Position numbers and translations under genes: made by a program. This document shows positions 1 to 8,969 of a stretch of 37,257 nucleotides of DNA, in pieces; the stretch's first letter is position 1; the number at the start of each line of letters is the position of its first letter. Below the pieces are notes generated by a model that was not told where the DNA came from, made no database searches, and worked only from the letters and a program-made list of their open reading frames with translations. Origin of the DNA: an uncultured Thermomicrobiales bacterium (GTDB taxonomy: Bacteria; Chloroflexota; Chloroflexia; Thermomicrobiales; UBA6265); NCBI GenBank assembly GCA_902806345.1, contig CADCWF010000078.1, forward strand, positions 1 to 37,257. The letters are read 5' to 3'.

Positions 1-39
1 CCCGACCGATCGACCCATCGGCTTGATCCCATTCGCCAT
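1..39 (-). CDS. possible start of a gene running off the left edge
   Basis: On the minus strand an ATG at position 39 opens a frame with no stop before the window edge. It begins 11 bases after the stop of the solute-binding protein gene. A transporter permease would be a usual next gene, but only 13 codons are visible and no clear ribosome binding site precedes the ATG. Function cannot be read. Confidence 0.2.
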   Translation of the reverse strand, partial: MANGIKPMGRSVG

Positions 40-50
40 ATGCGGCCCGC

Positions 51-1229
51 TCACATCGCCGCGCTGTTGAACCACCGGTCAAACTCGGCTTGGGCGGTCG
101 CTCGATTGCTCGCCCACCAGGCGGGGTCGAGGGGCACCAAACGCTCCCCGTGGGGCGGCGCGGTTGGGATCGTGGGCAACAGCCACGGTTCGATCCACCG
201 GAGCGCATCGGAGACAACCGGCCCCAACCTCGTCTCACGGGCAAGCGCGGCCTGCCGCTCTGGGGTTGACGCGAACTTGATGAGATCGGCGGCGACCTCG
301 GGCTCTTGCGTAGCCGCCGGCACGACCCACTGATCGACGACCAGCAGCGCGTCCCTCCACGTAAGGTCGACCGCCAGCCCATCCCACTGCCCGGCCACAA
401 CCCGATGGTGCCAGGCCGAGGCCAGATCGGCATGCCCGTTGCCGAGCCAGCCCACGGGTTCGAGGCCGCGGGTCCACCAACGTTTGCCGATCGCGGACAC
501 GATGCGGTCCAGGGCGGCGAGGGCGCGCGGGAGAGCGAGGGGGTACAACTCGGCGGCGGGAACGCCATCGGCCAGCAAGGCCACTTCCAATGTGCCGGTC
601 GGACCGCGACCAAGCGAGCGGCCTCCCGGAAATCGCCGGCCATCCCACCAGTCGGCCCACGATGCCGGTGTCATTGCCTCCGGGAACGCATCGCGTCGTC
701 GGGCATTGACCAATGCGTAGGCGAACGCCGGCACGGCGAACGAGCCGCCCAACCGTCCGATCTGTCCGAGGGACGCGACATCCGAAGGCAACGTTGCAAG
801 CTCGCCGTTGGTGGAAGCGGCGGCGGCGGAGATGGGATCGGCAAGAACCAAGTCCGCGGCCGGTGCTCCGGCAAGCGCGGCACTGACACCCGCCGGGATC
901 GGGGTGGCGGACGTCCAGAACGATCCGAGGACCGACTCGATCGTGCATCCGGTATGACCGGCAAACGGCTCCCAGACGAGGGATCGCAGGGCGTCCTCCA
1001 CCTGGCCACCGAACGCGGAGACGCGGAGCGTCCGGCCAGCCCAGCGACCGGGTTCACCGCCGACCACTGCTGCGGCGGGGGTCCCGAGAAAGTCCGGCAA
1101 CACCTCCTCCGACGCCGATCGATCGGTGCAACCGGAGCCGAGCACAACGAGCGCACCGGCAGCGGTGACGAGGGATCGCCTTGAGAGCCGGAGGGTAGGG
1201 GCACCGGGGTCGGGGTGGGCAGCGGACAT
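51..1229 (-). CDS. Tat-dependent extracellular solute-binding protein (PotD-like), probably lipid-anchored
   Basis: Periplasmic or surface-bound substrate receptor of an ABC importer, about 392 residues. The start at 1229 places a twin-arginine signal (SRRSLV, residues 16-21) at the N terminus. A hydrophobic stretch and a lipobox-like LGSGC follow, with Cys34 as the likely lipidated residue; the lipobox is not canonical at position -3. The mature region reads like family 1 / spermidine-putrescine binding proteins: LRVSAFGGQ near the start, then alternating lobes and a C-terminal KFASTPERQ segment. The frame is open upstream to 1427, but that extension would bury the signal. A promoter is visible at 1274-1303. 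No permease or ATPase lies within the window beside it; they may lie beyond the left edge. The substrate is unknown. Confidence 0.8.
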   Translation of the reverse strand: MSAAHPDPGAPTLRLSRRSLVTAAGALVVLGSGCTDRSASEEVLPDFLGTPAAAVVGGEPGRWAGRTLRVSAFGGQVEDALRSLVWEPFAGHTGCTIESVLGSFWTSATPIPAGVSAALAGAPAADLVLADPISAAAASTNGELATLPSDVASLGQIGRLGGSFAVPAFAYALVNARRRDAFPEAMTPASWADWWDGRRFPGGRSLGRGPTGTLEVALLADGVPAAELYPLALPRALAALDRIVSAIGKRWWTRGLEPVGWLGNGHADLASAWHHRVVAGQWDGLAVDLTWRDALLVVDQWVVPAATQEPEVAADLIKFASTPERQAALARETRLGPVVSDALRWIEPWLLPTIPTAPPHGERLVPLDPAWWASNRATAQAEFDRWFNSAAM

Positions 1230-1273
1230 GGCGAACACCTCGTGCCATCGAACTTCGTCCTCCGGCTCGACCG

Positions 1274-1303
1274 AGGCTAACAATCCCGGTGGCCGAGGGT
1301 CAA
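1274..1303 (-). promoter_or_regulatory. sigma-70-like promoter for the solute-binding protein gene
   Basis: On the minus strand TTGACC (1298-1303) is followed after 18 bases by TAGCCT (1274-1279), about 45 bases upstream of the start codon at 1229. Confidence 0.5.
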
Positions 1304-1332
1304 CCGGACCGCTGACCCCTCGTCGGGCCAGC

Positions 1333-1361
1333 TTGCCGGACGGAGACACCCGCGCTACGCT
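1333..1361 (+). promoter_or_regulatory. sigma-70-like promoter for the small acidic protein
   Basis: TTGCCG (1333-1338), a 17-base spacer and TACGCT (1356-1361), about 78 bases upstream of the GTG at 1439. It points away from the promoter at 1274-1303, so the two genes are divergently transcribed. Confidence 0.45.
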
Positions 1362-1438
1362 GCCCACCCGGGCGCGGGCCGAGAGCGCCCACGAGGGCTT
1401 TGGGCCGTCGGCCCTGGCAGGCGACAACGGAGGCGCGC

Positions 1439-1699
1439 GTGGAGTCCTACAACGTCTACATGGACGAGGCCCCGGCGAGCGGCACCAACGGCGACGAGAA
1501 TTGGGAAGTCGAGTTCCGGGTGGTCCCCAACAGCGCGGACGACGGGGATCCTGAGAATAACGCCGTGCTGGCCGGGCTCGATCTGATCGATCTGATTAAT
1601 CTCCGCGACGCGCTGCAACAAGAGATCGACAACTTTGCACTCACCGCACTCGAAGCCCAGGCTGGCGTCGACGAGGCCGATGAGGAGATCATGCCGTAG
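1439..1699 (+). CDS. small acidic protein of unknown function
   Basis: Encodes 86 residues from a GTG at 1439 preceded by GGAGG at about 6 bases spacing. The frame opens further upstream at 1400, but the ribosome binding site favours the GTG. The protein is strongly acidic with no lysine and very few arginines. A DENWEVEFRVVP segment looks like a beta strand. It is followed by two probable helices around DLIDLINLRDALQQEIDNF and ALEAQAGVDEADEE. There is no signal peptide or membrane segment, so it is probably cytoplasmic. It is monocistronic: promoter at 1333-1361 and a strong hairpin at 1722-1755. I do not recognise a family. Confidence 0.7.
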   Translation: MESYNVYMDEAPASGTNGDENWEVEFRVVPNSADDGDPENNAVLAGLDLIDLINLRDALQQEIDNFALTALEAQAGVDEADEEIMP

Positions 1700-1721
1700 G
1701 TGGCGGCCGGAGTCGCGCCCG

Positions 1722-1755
1722 AGACGGGGGGCAGCCGTCGGGTCGCCCCCCGTCT
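1722..1755 (+). terminator. GC-rich hairpin terminator, probably bidirectional
   Basis: A perfect 11-bp stem (AGACGGGGGGC at 1722-1732 with GCCCCCCGTCT at 1745-1755) around a 12-base loop. It lies between the converging ends of the small acidic protein gene and the polyphosphate kinase gene. There is no T-run. Confidence 0.55.
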
Positions 1756-1874
1756 ACGGCTGAAGCTCTCCCACCGCCGACCGCGGGCACCTGGGTTAGG
1801 GCGTCCACCGCTCCCTGCAGCGGCCCTACCCCGACCCGCAACGCCTTCATGGACAGGAACGGTGCGTCCCCAGA

Positions 1875-4124
1875 TCAGACCGCCGTCGACCGGCGACCAC
1901 TAACGTCGGTCAACCGGTAGCGGCGCTGGAGCCAGCTCTGCACGTCGAACGGCTTTCGGCCCTGGCCGGTCTCGATCCGGCGGTAGGTGCCGTCTGGCTG
2001 CAGTTCCCGGGAATTGACCGTGTCGCGCAAGTAGGCGGGGATGATCTCGTCGCGGATAGCTGCGGCAATGGTGACATCCTCGACCGGAAAGACGACTTCC
2101 ACTCGGCGGTCCAAGTTCCGTTCCATCAGGTCGGCGCTTCCCAAGTAGACCTCGTCGGCGCCGCCATTGCGGAACAAGAACACCCGGCTGTGCTCGAGGA
2201 ATCGGCCGACCACGCTCACGACTCTGATCGATTCGCTCCAGCCAGGGATGCCCGGTCTGAGACAACAGGCGCCGCGCACGATCAAATCGATCTTGACTCC
2301 CGCCTGCGAGGCTTTGTAGAGCGCCCGGATCAGCAGCTTGTCGACGAGGGCATTCACCTTGAAACAGAGGTAGCCACCGCCGTTCGCCTGGTGCGCAACA
2401 ATCTCCCGTTCAATCGCCTCAAGGAATCGGTCTCGCAGGTGGTGAGGCGCAACCCAGAGCCGTCGATAGCGGTCCTTTGTCGCATAGCCGGTCAGCACGT
2501 TGAAAAGGTCGGTCACGTCGTCGCCGAGATCTTCGCGGGCGGTGAACAGACCGAGGTCCTCGTAAAGCCGGGCGGTCGAAGCGTTGTAGTTGCCCGTCCC
2601 GAGGTGGACGTAGCGGCGGAGGCCATCCGCCTCACGGCGGACGACCAAGGTCACCTTGCAATGGGTCTTCAGGCCGAGCAGTCCGTAGGCCACGTGGACC
2701 CCATGCTGCTCGAGCTGTTCGGCCCAAGTGATGTTGTTCTCCTCGTCGAACCGGGCCTTCAGTTCGACCAGGACCGCGACCTGGGTGTCGTCGTCACGCG
2801 CCGCGGTCAGGGCCGGCACGAGCGGCGAGTCGTGGCCGATCCGATAGAGCGTCTGCTTGATGGCGACCACGTCGGGGTCGCTCGACGCGGCCCGGACGAA
2901 GTCTGCAACAGCCGCGAAGGTCTGATACGGGTGGTGGACCAACACGTCGCCGTCGCGGACCGTGGCGAACAGGTCGACCGGATCCTCGGGGTGGCGCGAG
3001 TAGAACGCCGGTACCTGGGCGGGCCCGAACGGCGGATCCTTGAGGTCCGGGCGGTCGATGGCGACGAGGTCGAAGAGGTCTTCGGTGGCGAGCGGGCCGT
3101 CGACGACGTAGAGATCCCGGTCCGTGGCGTGGAGGTGCTCGACCAGCCACTCGCGGACATCCTCGGGCATCGACGCATCGACCATCAGGCGCACCACGGG
3201 GCCGAACGCCCGCTGGGCGATCGACTCTCGCATGGTCATCATCAGGTCTTCCTGCAGGTCCTCCTCTTCCTGCAGCTCGATATCCGAGTCGCGGGTCACG
3301 TGGAAGGGATGGCAGGAGAGCACCTCGGCCCCCACGAAGAGTCGGTCGAGATGGGCCGCGACGACCTGCTCGAGCCAAGTGAACCGAATACGCGATGCAC
3401 CCAGCCGGTCGCCCGCGGGCGTCGAGATGGGAACCAGTCGGGACAACGTCGCCGGAATCTTGATCCGGGCAAACCGGGCACCGACAGGCAGGCGGAGGGA
3501 AACGATCAGGTTAATGCTGCGGTTGGAGACGTGGGGAAAGCGGCGACCACGATCGATCGCCTGCGGCGTCAGGATTGGGAATATGGCCCGGTCGAACCGG
3601 TTCGCCAGCTCGCTCCGGGCGGCGTCTTCCAGGCGGTGGTGGTCCACCACTTCGACGCCCGCCGTGGCAAGTCTTGGCAGCAAGTCCTGCCGAAGGATCG
3701 TGGCGTGCTCGTCGAGCAGTACCTGGGTCAGTTCCCGGATCGCGAGGAGCGCCTGCGTGGGGGTTCTGCCGTCGGCACCAGGGTAGCCCACCCCTGCCGA
3801 GATCTTCCGCTTCACCCCTGCGACCCGGATCATGAAGAACTCGTTCAGGTTGGACGCGAAGATGGCCGCAAACTTGGCCCGCTCCAGGAGGGGTGCGGTC
3901 GGCTTTCTGGCCTCATCGAGCACTCGCCGATTGAACTCAAGCCAGCTCAGCTCGCGGTTGATGAACAGTTCAGGCTCGAGTGGCGGCAAACCGGCGGCAA
4001 GGGGCGTCTCGGCGATCGGGTGATCCTCGACCGGATCGGGGGTGTCGTCGCCGACCTCAGCCCACCCCGCGCGTCCGTCGTTGCCGACGGGAAACCACGC
4101 TGTCTTGGCGACGCCCTCCTGCAT
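1875..4124 (-). CDS. ppk1: polyphosphate kinase 1
   Basis: Reversibly transfers the gamma phosphate of ATP to polyphosphate. It has 749 residues, usual for PPK1. The N-terminal domain carries the FINRELSWLEFNRRVL signature (about 53-69) and the SNLNEFFMIRVAG block (91-103). The catalytic C-terminal domains carry KTHCK with His488, equivalent to the autophosphorylated His435 of the E. coli enzyme. They also carry HLGTGNYN (507-514) and RFLEHSRVF with His645, equivalent to His592. All expected catalytic residues are present. The start at 4124 has a GAGGG ribosome binding site about 7 bases upstream. It adds a poorly conserved N-terminal tail of about 45 residues. A small DUF3562-like gene lies 47 bases upstream on the same strand and is probably co-transcribed. 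Convergent to the gene at 1439. Confidence 0.96.
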   Translation of the reverse strand: MQEGVAKTAWFPVGNDGRAGWAEVGDDTPDPVEDHPIAETPLAAGLPPLEPELFINRELSWLEFNRRVLDEARKPTAPLLERAKFAAIFASNLNEFFMIRVAGVKRKISAGVGYPGADGRTPTQALLAIRELTQVLLDEHATILRQDLLPRLATAGVEVVDHHRLEDAARSELANRFDRAIFPILTPQAIDRGRRFPHVSNRSINLIVSLRLPVGARFARIKIPATLSRLVPISTPAGDRLGASRIRFTWLEQVVAAHLDRLFVGAEVLSCHPFHVTRDSDIELQEEEDLQEDLMMTMRESIAQRAFGPVVRLMVDASMPEDVREWLVEHLHATDRDLYVVDGPLATEDLFDLVAIDRPDLKDPPFGPAQVPAFYSRHPEDPVDLFATVRDGDVLVHHPYQTFAAVADFVRAASSDPDVVAIKQTLYRIGHDSPLVPALTAARDDDTQVAVLVELKARFDEENNITWAEQLEQHGVHVAYGLLGLKTHCKVTLVVRREADGLRRYVHLGTGNYNASTARLYEDLGLFTAREDLGDDVTDLFNVLTGYATKDRYRRLWVAPHHLRDRFLEAIEREIVAHQANGGGYLCFKVNALVDKLLIRALYKASQAGVKIDLIVRGACCLRPGIPGWSESIRVVSVVGRFLEHSRVFLFRNGGADEVYLGSADLMERNLDRRVEVVFPVEDVTIAAAIRDEIIPAYLRDTVNSRELQPDGTYRRIETGQGRKPFDVQSWLQRRYRLTDVSGRRSTAV

Positions 4125-4171
4125 CGGGACACCCTCGCCCTCACCGACCTGGTGCAGTCGGTGAGTGCCGC

Positions 4172-4420
4172 TCAGACGACGGCGCTCACCCTTCGCGCCT
4201 CGAGCATCTCGCGTACATCACGGAGCGCAAGCACCGGGATAAACGTCGTCACTCGGGTCTGCTCCGTCCACAAGTTGCTGACCGCAGCCTGCACGCACCG
4301 TTCGAGGTCTGCCGGGGCAACGCCGTCCAGGCTTCGCTGAGCGTCCTTGAGCACCCGCGCCCGAACCGTATCAGGCGATGTCAGACGTTCCTGGCTTGGT
4401 AGTCCGTCCATCGTCCTCAT
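4172..4420 (-). CDS. small helical protein, DUF3562 / three-helix-bundle dimerization-like
   Basis: Encodes 82 residues. The C-terminal half (AVSNLWTEQTRVTTFIPVL followed by ALRDVREML) resembles the short three-helix-bundle dimerization proteins common in Actinobacteria, whose signature is a helix, a short loop and a F-x-P-V-L turn into a last helix. It has no signal peptide or transmembrane segment. It lies 47 bases upstream of ppk1 in the same direction, so the two are probably one transcript. Two in-frame ATGs exist at residues 1 and 4 and the choice is uncertain. The family match is from memory of the motif. A role beside polyphosphate kinase would be inference. Confidence 0.55.
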   Translation of the reverse strand: MRTMDGLPSQERLTSPDTVRARVLKDAQRSLDGVAPADLERCVQAAVSNLWTEQTRVTTFIPVLALRDVREMLEARRVSAVV

Positions 4421-4901
4421 TCCCTCCGTCGATTCGGCCCGGCCGGATGACTCTTCCGGCGCTCTCCGCCGACCGCCTCCGTCATCGCATATCCTGCGCT
4501 CAGGGACCTGCCCATCGCACCTTTTCTCGTTAAAACATTGCTAAGGAGCCCGAGTCTAGAGCTCGGAGGGATAGTCACAGCGAGAACCCCGGACGAGGCG
4601 TCCCGATCTCGCCCCCCCCGGCTCCGAAGCACGTCCTCGCATTCTAGTTCCACTCCTCCCTGAACCGGTGTTCCCGCCAATCTCAGTCTCGGGCCCGGGC
4701 TACACTGCGCCGACCTATGACGCCGCGACCAAGGCTTGACGACACGAGTCATCGAAGACGAGGCCGGTTGTGGTTTCAGCTGCGATCGTGGAGCAGGGGG
4801 TTGGCGGTAGCATCGTTCCGTTCGTGACCCTCAATCGTCGCCCCGTCACAACCGCTACAGCCAGCGTGTCCGTGGAGACGGATAAAAGGAGCAAGAACCG
4901 G
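4421..4901. other. intergenic region of about 480 bases between divergent genes
   Basis: No convincing gene. It holds a short AT-rich patch at about 4524-4545, unusual in this GC-rich window. It also holds an imperfect dyad around 4549-4564 (CCGAG...CTCGG), a run of C residues near 4612-4618 and a possible -10 element TACACT at 4701-4706 pointing toward the YccF gene. The frame of the YccF gene is open back to 4770, but the ribosome binding site supports the later start. Confidence 0.4.
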
Positions 4902-5324
4902 ATGGCGGTGGACAATATGGTCGGCACTCCAATAGCCGAGCGCGGCCCGAACCTGTTGCTCCGCGTGGCCTGGTTCGTCCTCGTCGGCTGGTGGCTCGGC
5001 GGCATCCTCTCGGGGGTCGCCTGGTTCCTCAATGCGACCGTCGTCGGTTTGCCCGTCGGGTTGTGGCTGATCAATCGGCTCCCGACCTTCGTCACGCTCC
5101 GACCGCAGGAGCGGCGTTGGATGGTCGTCGACGGGAGGCTCTCGCCTGCGACGGTCCAGCGGCCCTGGCTGCTCCGCGCATGCTGGTTTCTCCTCGTGGG
5201 CTGGTGGCTTTCGGGCGTTTGGCTAGCGGTCGCCTACGTGCTTCTGGTCTCGGTCGTCGGTATGCCGGTCGCGTTCGTGATGTATGGCCGGATCGGTGCC
5301 GTCACCACGCTGTATCGTTCGTAG
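4902..5324 (+). CDS. YccF domain-containing inner membrane protein
   Basis: Encodes 140 residues with two YccF (DUF307) repeats. Each is a hydrophobic segment with an aromatic Gly/Trp motif (LVGWWLGG at about residue 32 and LVGWWLSG at about 95). Each is followed by a second membrane segment with V-V-G-x-P-V/G. Four membrane spans are expected. The ATG at 4902 is preceded by AAAGGAG at 4885-4891, so I chose it over the in-frame start at 4770. The function of the family is not established. It is monocistronic, with the FtsH gene converging on it from the right. Confidence 0.85.
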   Translation: MAVDNMVGTPIAERGPNLLLRVAWFVLVGWWLGGILSGVAWFLNATVVGLPVGLWLINRLPTFVTLRPQERRWMVVDGRLSPATVQRPWLLRACWFLLVGWWLSGVWLAVAYVLLVSVVGMPVAFVMYGRIGAVTTLYRS

Positions 5325-5568
5325 CCGCGAACCGGGCCGATCGGACCTCGCCGCTATGCTGCCGTCGATACCGGCCGAACGGTGGAGCAAGCTTTTACGG
5401 GGTCGCCGGACCAAAAACCCCTTGGTGGCCGCGTCCCTGGGCGAAGCGGCGGAACGCTGAATCGGCCCAAGCGCTGCCGCCGGAAACGCAACTCAAGCCG
5501 ATTCACGTCCACGCTGTAGCCCCGATCCCGTAGGGCGGGTCCGAGGCGATCCCTGCGGCCCCGCGCCG
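5325..5568. other. intergenic region with a -10-like box and structured sequence
   Basis: 244 bases between converging genes with no convincing ORF. GCTATGCT at 5353-5360 matches the -10 style seen elsewhere in the window, without an evident -35. Downstream at about 5442-5482 the arms CGGCGGAACGCT and AGCGCTGCCGCCG form an imperfect hairpin of roughly 11 pairs. A small CCAAAAACCCCTTGG hairpin lies just before it. A small RNA is possible, or this may be the terminator zone for the two converging genes. Confidence 0.3.
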
Positions 5569-7722
5569 TCAGTCGTTCGCCAGGCTCACCACCGGGGCGG
5601 CACCGACCTCGTCCCGAAGCGCCTCGACCGTCTCCGGAAGCTGCGGCTCCATCCCCGCCTCCGGGTCGTGTACCGCCCCTGCAACCGGACCAAAGATCCG
5701 CAGGACATCGGCCGCATCGAGCGTCTCATGCTCGAGGAGGGCCGCCACCAGGGCGTCCAACTGCGGGCGGAGCCGCTGATTGACCTCGATCGCCCGTTGC
5801 AGGCTGCCCTCGACCATGTCGTGGATGGCGGCGTCGATCCGCTCGGCCGTTGCGTCCGAGAACGCCTTGTCCTGGACGATCTCGCGGCCGAGGAAGACGT
5901 GCTCCTCGCCGGTACCGAGGTAGACCGGGCCGACATCCGGACTCATCCCCCAGAGCCCGACCATCCGTCGCGCGAGCAGCGTCGCCTCCCGCAGGTCGTT
6001 CTCGGCCCCGGTCGTCACTTCATCGTAGACGACCATCTCGGCCGCCCGGCCGCCGAGGAGCATCGCCAACCGGCCCTGAAGGTAGGTCCGACTGTAATTG
6101 TGGCGGTCCTCCTCGGGCATCTGGACGGTGACGCCGAGAGCCCGACCACGCGGCACGATACTCACCTTCCGGAGCGGATCTGCCCCCTCGGTGAAGTGGG
6201 CGACCAGGGCGTGACCGGCCTCGTGGTAGGCGACAACCTCTCGTTCCTTGGCGTTCATCAACCCGGCCCGAGTGGTTCCGAGCAGAATCTTGTCCAGAGC
6301 CTCCTCGAAATCCGGGGTGGTGATCTGCTTTCGGTTCTTGCGGGCCGCCATCAGCGCGGCCTCATTGACGAGGTTGGCAAGGTCGGCCCCGGAGAACCCG
6401 GTGGTGCCCTTCGCAAGCGAGTTCTTGTCGACGTCGGGCGCCAGCGGCAGCCCTCGGGTATGGATGGTCAGGATTGCCTCGCGGCCGGTGCGGTCGGGCA
6501 GGCCGACTACGACCTGACGGTCAAACCGGCCCGGCCGCATCAGCGCTGGGTCGAGCACGTCCGGCCGGTTGGTTGCGGCCATGACGATCACTTCCTGATT
6601 GGTCTCGAAACCGTCCATCTCGACGAGGAGCTGGTTCAGGGTTTGCTCCCGCTCGTCGTTCGACCCACCGAGGCCGGCGAAGCGCTGCCGGCCAACGGCG
6701 TCCATCTCGTCGACGAAGATGATCGCTGGCGCGTGCTGCTTCGCCTTGTCGAACAGGTCGCGGACGCGGCTGGCGCCGACGCCGACGAACATCTCGACGA
6801 ACTCGGACGCCGAGACGCTGAAGAACGGCACCCCTGCCTCGCCGGCGACGGCGCGCGCGGTCAGCGTTTTGCCGGTGCCGGGAGGACCGACGAGCAGGAT
6901 GCCGCGTGGCAGCCGAGCCCCCAGCTGGTGGTACTTGGCAGGGTTCCGCAGGAAGTCGACGACTTCCGTCAGCTCTTTCTTGGCTTCCTCTTCGCCTGCG
7001 ACATCGGCAAAGGTGACCTGCGGCCGCTCGGGGTCGTGTTGTCGGGCACGAGATCGGCCGAATCCGAAGACGTTCTGCTGGCCACGGCTCATCTGCCGGC
7101 CCATGAAAACGATCAGGCCGACGATCAGGAGGAACGGCAGCAGCGTCACGAAGAGCGTCGACAGCAACCCGTCGCCGCCCCGCTCGACCGTCACCTGCAC
7201 CCCCTGCTGCTCGAGGAGCGGCAGCAAGCCGGGGTTCTCGACCGGCGGCAGGTTGGACTGGACCCGGGTGGTGGCGGCGATCTGGCGGTCGCCTTCCGCC
7301 GGAGGAGGCACGACCTCGCCGTTCTCGCGGTCCCAGCCGATCGGCTGTTCGAGGTCCGCTTCGATCCGGTTCTCGGTCAGCGTCACCTCGGTGACGTTCG
7401 AGTCCTGGATTTGCTGCTCGATAGCGGAGTACGGGATGGACTGGCGCTCGCCTTCGCGCTGGGGGTCGAAGAAGACGTAGAGTTGGTAGGCGAGGAGACC
7501 CAGGAAAAGCACCCCGATGGCCCACGGGGGAATCCGCGGGCGCTTCTGCTCGGGCTTGTTGTTGGGGTTGCCCCCTCCGGAACCGCCGGAGCCGGTGTTC
7601 TTCGTCCGCTGGGGCATCCAGGGCGCCGGCTTGCGTCCGTTGGTGGAGGGGCGAGAACCGTCCTTCTCCTGCTCGGGGAGACGGTTCAGCGGCGCGACGC
7701 GGCCGCGGTCGGGTGTCGTCAT
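5569..7722 (-). CDS. ftsH: ATP-dependent zinc metalloprotease FtsH
   Basis: Membrane-anchored AAA+ protease that degrades misfolded membrane and regulatory proteins; works as a hexamer. 717 residues from the ATG at 7722. A proline/glycine-rich N-terminal region precedes the first membrane span (about 67-85). A periplasmic domain and a second span (about 186-208) follow. Then come Walker A GPPGTGKT (279-286), Walker B IIFVDEMD (334-341), the second region of homology with NRPD and RPGRFD, and the zinc site HEAGH (500-504) with the third ligand in TTGAENDL (Asp576). The N-terminal cytoplasmic stretch before the first span is longer than in E. coli FtsH. An in-frame start at 7788 would add 22 residues. 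The promoter at 7788-7816 overlaps that alternative and favours 7722. Confidence 0.96.
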   Translation of the reverse strand: MTTPDRGRVAPLNRLPEQEKDGSRPSTNGRKPAPWMPQRTKNTGSGGSGGGNPNNKPEQKRPRIPPWAIGVLFLGLLAYQLYVFFDPQREGERQSIPYSAIEQQIQDSNVTEVTLTENRIEADLEQPIGWDRENGEVVPPPAEGDRQIAATTRVQSNLPPVENPGLLPLLEQQGVQVTVERGGDGLLSTLFVTLLPFLLIVGLIVFMGRQMSRGQQNVFGFGRSRARQHDPERPQVTFADVAGEEEAKKELTEVVDFLRNPAKYHQLGARLPRGILLVGPPGTGKTLTARAVAGEAGVPFFSVSASEFVEMFVGVGASRVRDLFDKAKQHAPAIIFVDEMDAVGRQRFAGLGGSNDEREQTLNQLLVEMDGFETNQEVIVMAATNRPDVLDPALMRPGRFDRQVVVGLPDRTGREAILTIHTRGLPLAPDVDKNSLAKGTTGFSGADLANLVNEAALMAARKNRKQITTPDFEEALDKILLGTTRAGLMNAKEREVVAYHEAGHALVAHFTEGADPLRKVSIVPRGRALGVTVQMPEEDRHNYSRTYLQGRLAMLLGGRAAEMVVYDEVTTGAENDLREATLLARRMVGLWGMSPDVGPVYLGTGEEHVFLGREIVQDKAFSDATAERIDAAIHDMVEGSLQRAIEVNQRLRPQLDALVAALLEHETLDAADVLRIFGPVAGAVHDPEAGMEPQLPETVEALRDEVGAAPVVSLAND

Positions 7723-7787
7723 GCGCGTCTTTCCGGCTATTCGGGTGCTTGGCGATGGCCAGCCCGGCACGCACCGGACCAAGGTCA

Positions 7788-7816
7788 ATGGTATGCGGCC
7801 CCACGGCTTATGTCGA
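7788..7816 (-). promoter_or_regulatory. sigma-70-like promoter for ftsH
   Basis: On the minus strand TCGACA (7811-7816), a 17-base spacer and TACCAT (7788-7793). Predicted transcription start lies about 60 bases before the ATG at 7722. Confidence 0.5.
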
Positions 7817-7857
7817 TGGCATCGGAACCCGTCCAGGCACGCCGTCGCGGCATCCCG

Positions 7858-8220
7858 CTACGGACCGCTTCGGAGGCGCCACCGTGCGGGCACGGCGTAG
7901 GGATCCTCTTCGCCGTGGGCGAAGCCGATCCACTCGACGAGCCCGTTCCGCCGGAGCGCAACCGGGATGACCTGCCCGTGGACGACCATCTTGGCGTACC
8001 GCTCGCCCTCCCCCCAGCGTTCAAGCGCTTCCTGGTAGGCATTGGCCGCGGCCTGTTCGCTCAGCATGATCTCGATGAACTCACCGGTCGTGAACTCGTC
8101 GCCCTCGAGCCGGCGGAGGATATCGTCGACGACCGGAGCCAGGAATTCGATGAGCGCGTCGACTCGATCCGGTCGATCCAGTGCTCCGGTAGCCGTTGTC
8201 GGCCCCCCATCGCGGGTCAT
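7858..8220 (-). CDS. conserved hypothetical protein
   Basis: Encodes 120 residues from an ATG at 8220 preceded by GAGAGG. The first two thirds are helical and acidic (ALIEFLAPVVDDILRRLEG, then FTTGEFIEIMLSEQAAANAYQEALERWG). The last third is probably beta-rich and ends in PARWRLRSGP. There is no signal peptide or membrane span. The helical part with TTGEFIE suggests a small DNA- or protein-binding domain, but I do not recognise a family. It lies upstream of ftsH on the same strand with about 135 bases between, and ftsH has its own promoter. The open frame extends to 8766, but that extension runs across the divergent SH3 gene and lacks coding character. Confidence 0.75.
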   Translation of the reverse strand: MTRDGGPTTATGALDRPDRVDALIEFLAPVVDDILRRLEGDEFTTGEFIEIMLSEQAAANAYQEALERWGEGERYAKMVVHGQVIPVALRRNGLVEWIGFAHGEEDPYAVPARWRLRSGP

Positions 8221-8359
8221 CGCGATCCTCTCACCTTGAGCCGCCAAGGCCGCCTCCGCGGGCCCCGCTCTCGTGGGAGGGTAGACTATCCGCCCGGGGT
8301 CACGCCGGGGGTGGCGGATCCGGGGCGACGCCTTCTCGTCGCCACCTGGAGGAGGATCG

Positions 8360-8905
8360 GTGCCTGCATTGTTGCTCTCTGCCTTGGGCCGCGACTCGCG
8401 TCGTGGTGTGGTGCGTCTGCTTCTCGGTGGCGTCCTCGCCGCAGTCGGCGTCATCCCGTCGATGCTCCAGCCGGAGCTCGCGACGGCGGAGGCGCCCGGT
8501 TTGGCTACGGTCGCCGCCGAAACGCCGCTGCTCTCCGAACCCGACGCCGCGGCAACGGTGCTGGTCTCGCTCCGGCCTGGCAGCCAAGTCGTCCTTTCGG
8601 GCTCGGCGGCTCCTGGATACCTCCAAGTCATGGGCGACGGAGAGTTTGGCTGGGTCGACGCCGACGATCTCGCCTTTGGCGACCGCGTCGGCATCCCGCT
8701 GGAAGATGCCGACGAGGAGGCACAGATCCTGGCCGCTCCGCTCCCGCGTGCTGAGGTCCTCGGCACGGTACCGCCGGGAGGGGTCGTGATCCTGACCGGG
8801 GCGGATGTCGGCGGCTTCGTCGCCGCCTCCTACGAAGGTATCGGGGGCTGGGTTTCGGAGGCTTCCCTGGGCATGGCGTACGACGCCGACTATAACGCCT
8901 CGTAG
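8360..8905 (+). CDS. exported protein with two bacterial SH3-like repeats
   Basis: Encodes 181 residues from a GTG at 8360 with GGAGGA at about 5 bases spacing. Residues 14-44 form a signal sequence: basic RR, then a hydrophobic core LLLGGVLAAVGVIPSML, then ATA-EAP as a likely cleavage site. Two SH3b-type repeats follow, at about 47-105 (ATVAAETPLLSEPD to FGWVDADDL) and 118-172 (AQILAAPLPRAEVLG to IGGWVSEASLG). Each has the V-L-x-x-P-x-x-x-A-x-V-L-x-x-x-x-x-G-x-x-V pattern and the closing GWV of SH3 domains. Such domains usually bind cell-wall or protein ligands outside the membrane. No catalytic domain is attached. It stands 64 bases upstream of the FAD oxidoreductase gene and may share its transcript. 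Confidence 0.75.
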   Translation: MPALLLSALGRDSRRGVVRLLLGGVLAAVGVIPSMLQPELATAEAPGLATVAAETPLLSEPDAAATVLVSLRPGSQVVLSGSAAPGYLQVMGDGEFGWVDADDLAFGDRVGIPLEDADEEAQILAAPLPRAEVLGTVPPGGVVILTGADVGGFVAASYEGIGGWVSEASLGMAYDADYNAS

Positions 8906-8969
8906 ATCTGACGCAGCAGGGCGGACCTGGACGAACAACGGCCGCCCCGTGGCTAAGGAGGGTTCCGCC

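Noticed and set aside
2190..4340. 716-codon open frame antisense to ppk1
   Set aside because: Shadow of the polyphosphate kinase gene; no motif of its own and no ribosome binding site.
5668..8754. 1028-codon open frame antisense to ftsH
   Set aside because: Long open frames opposite GC-rich genes are expected. Its translation is low-complexity and has no recognisable domain, while the minus strand encodes intact FtsH with all motifs.
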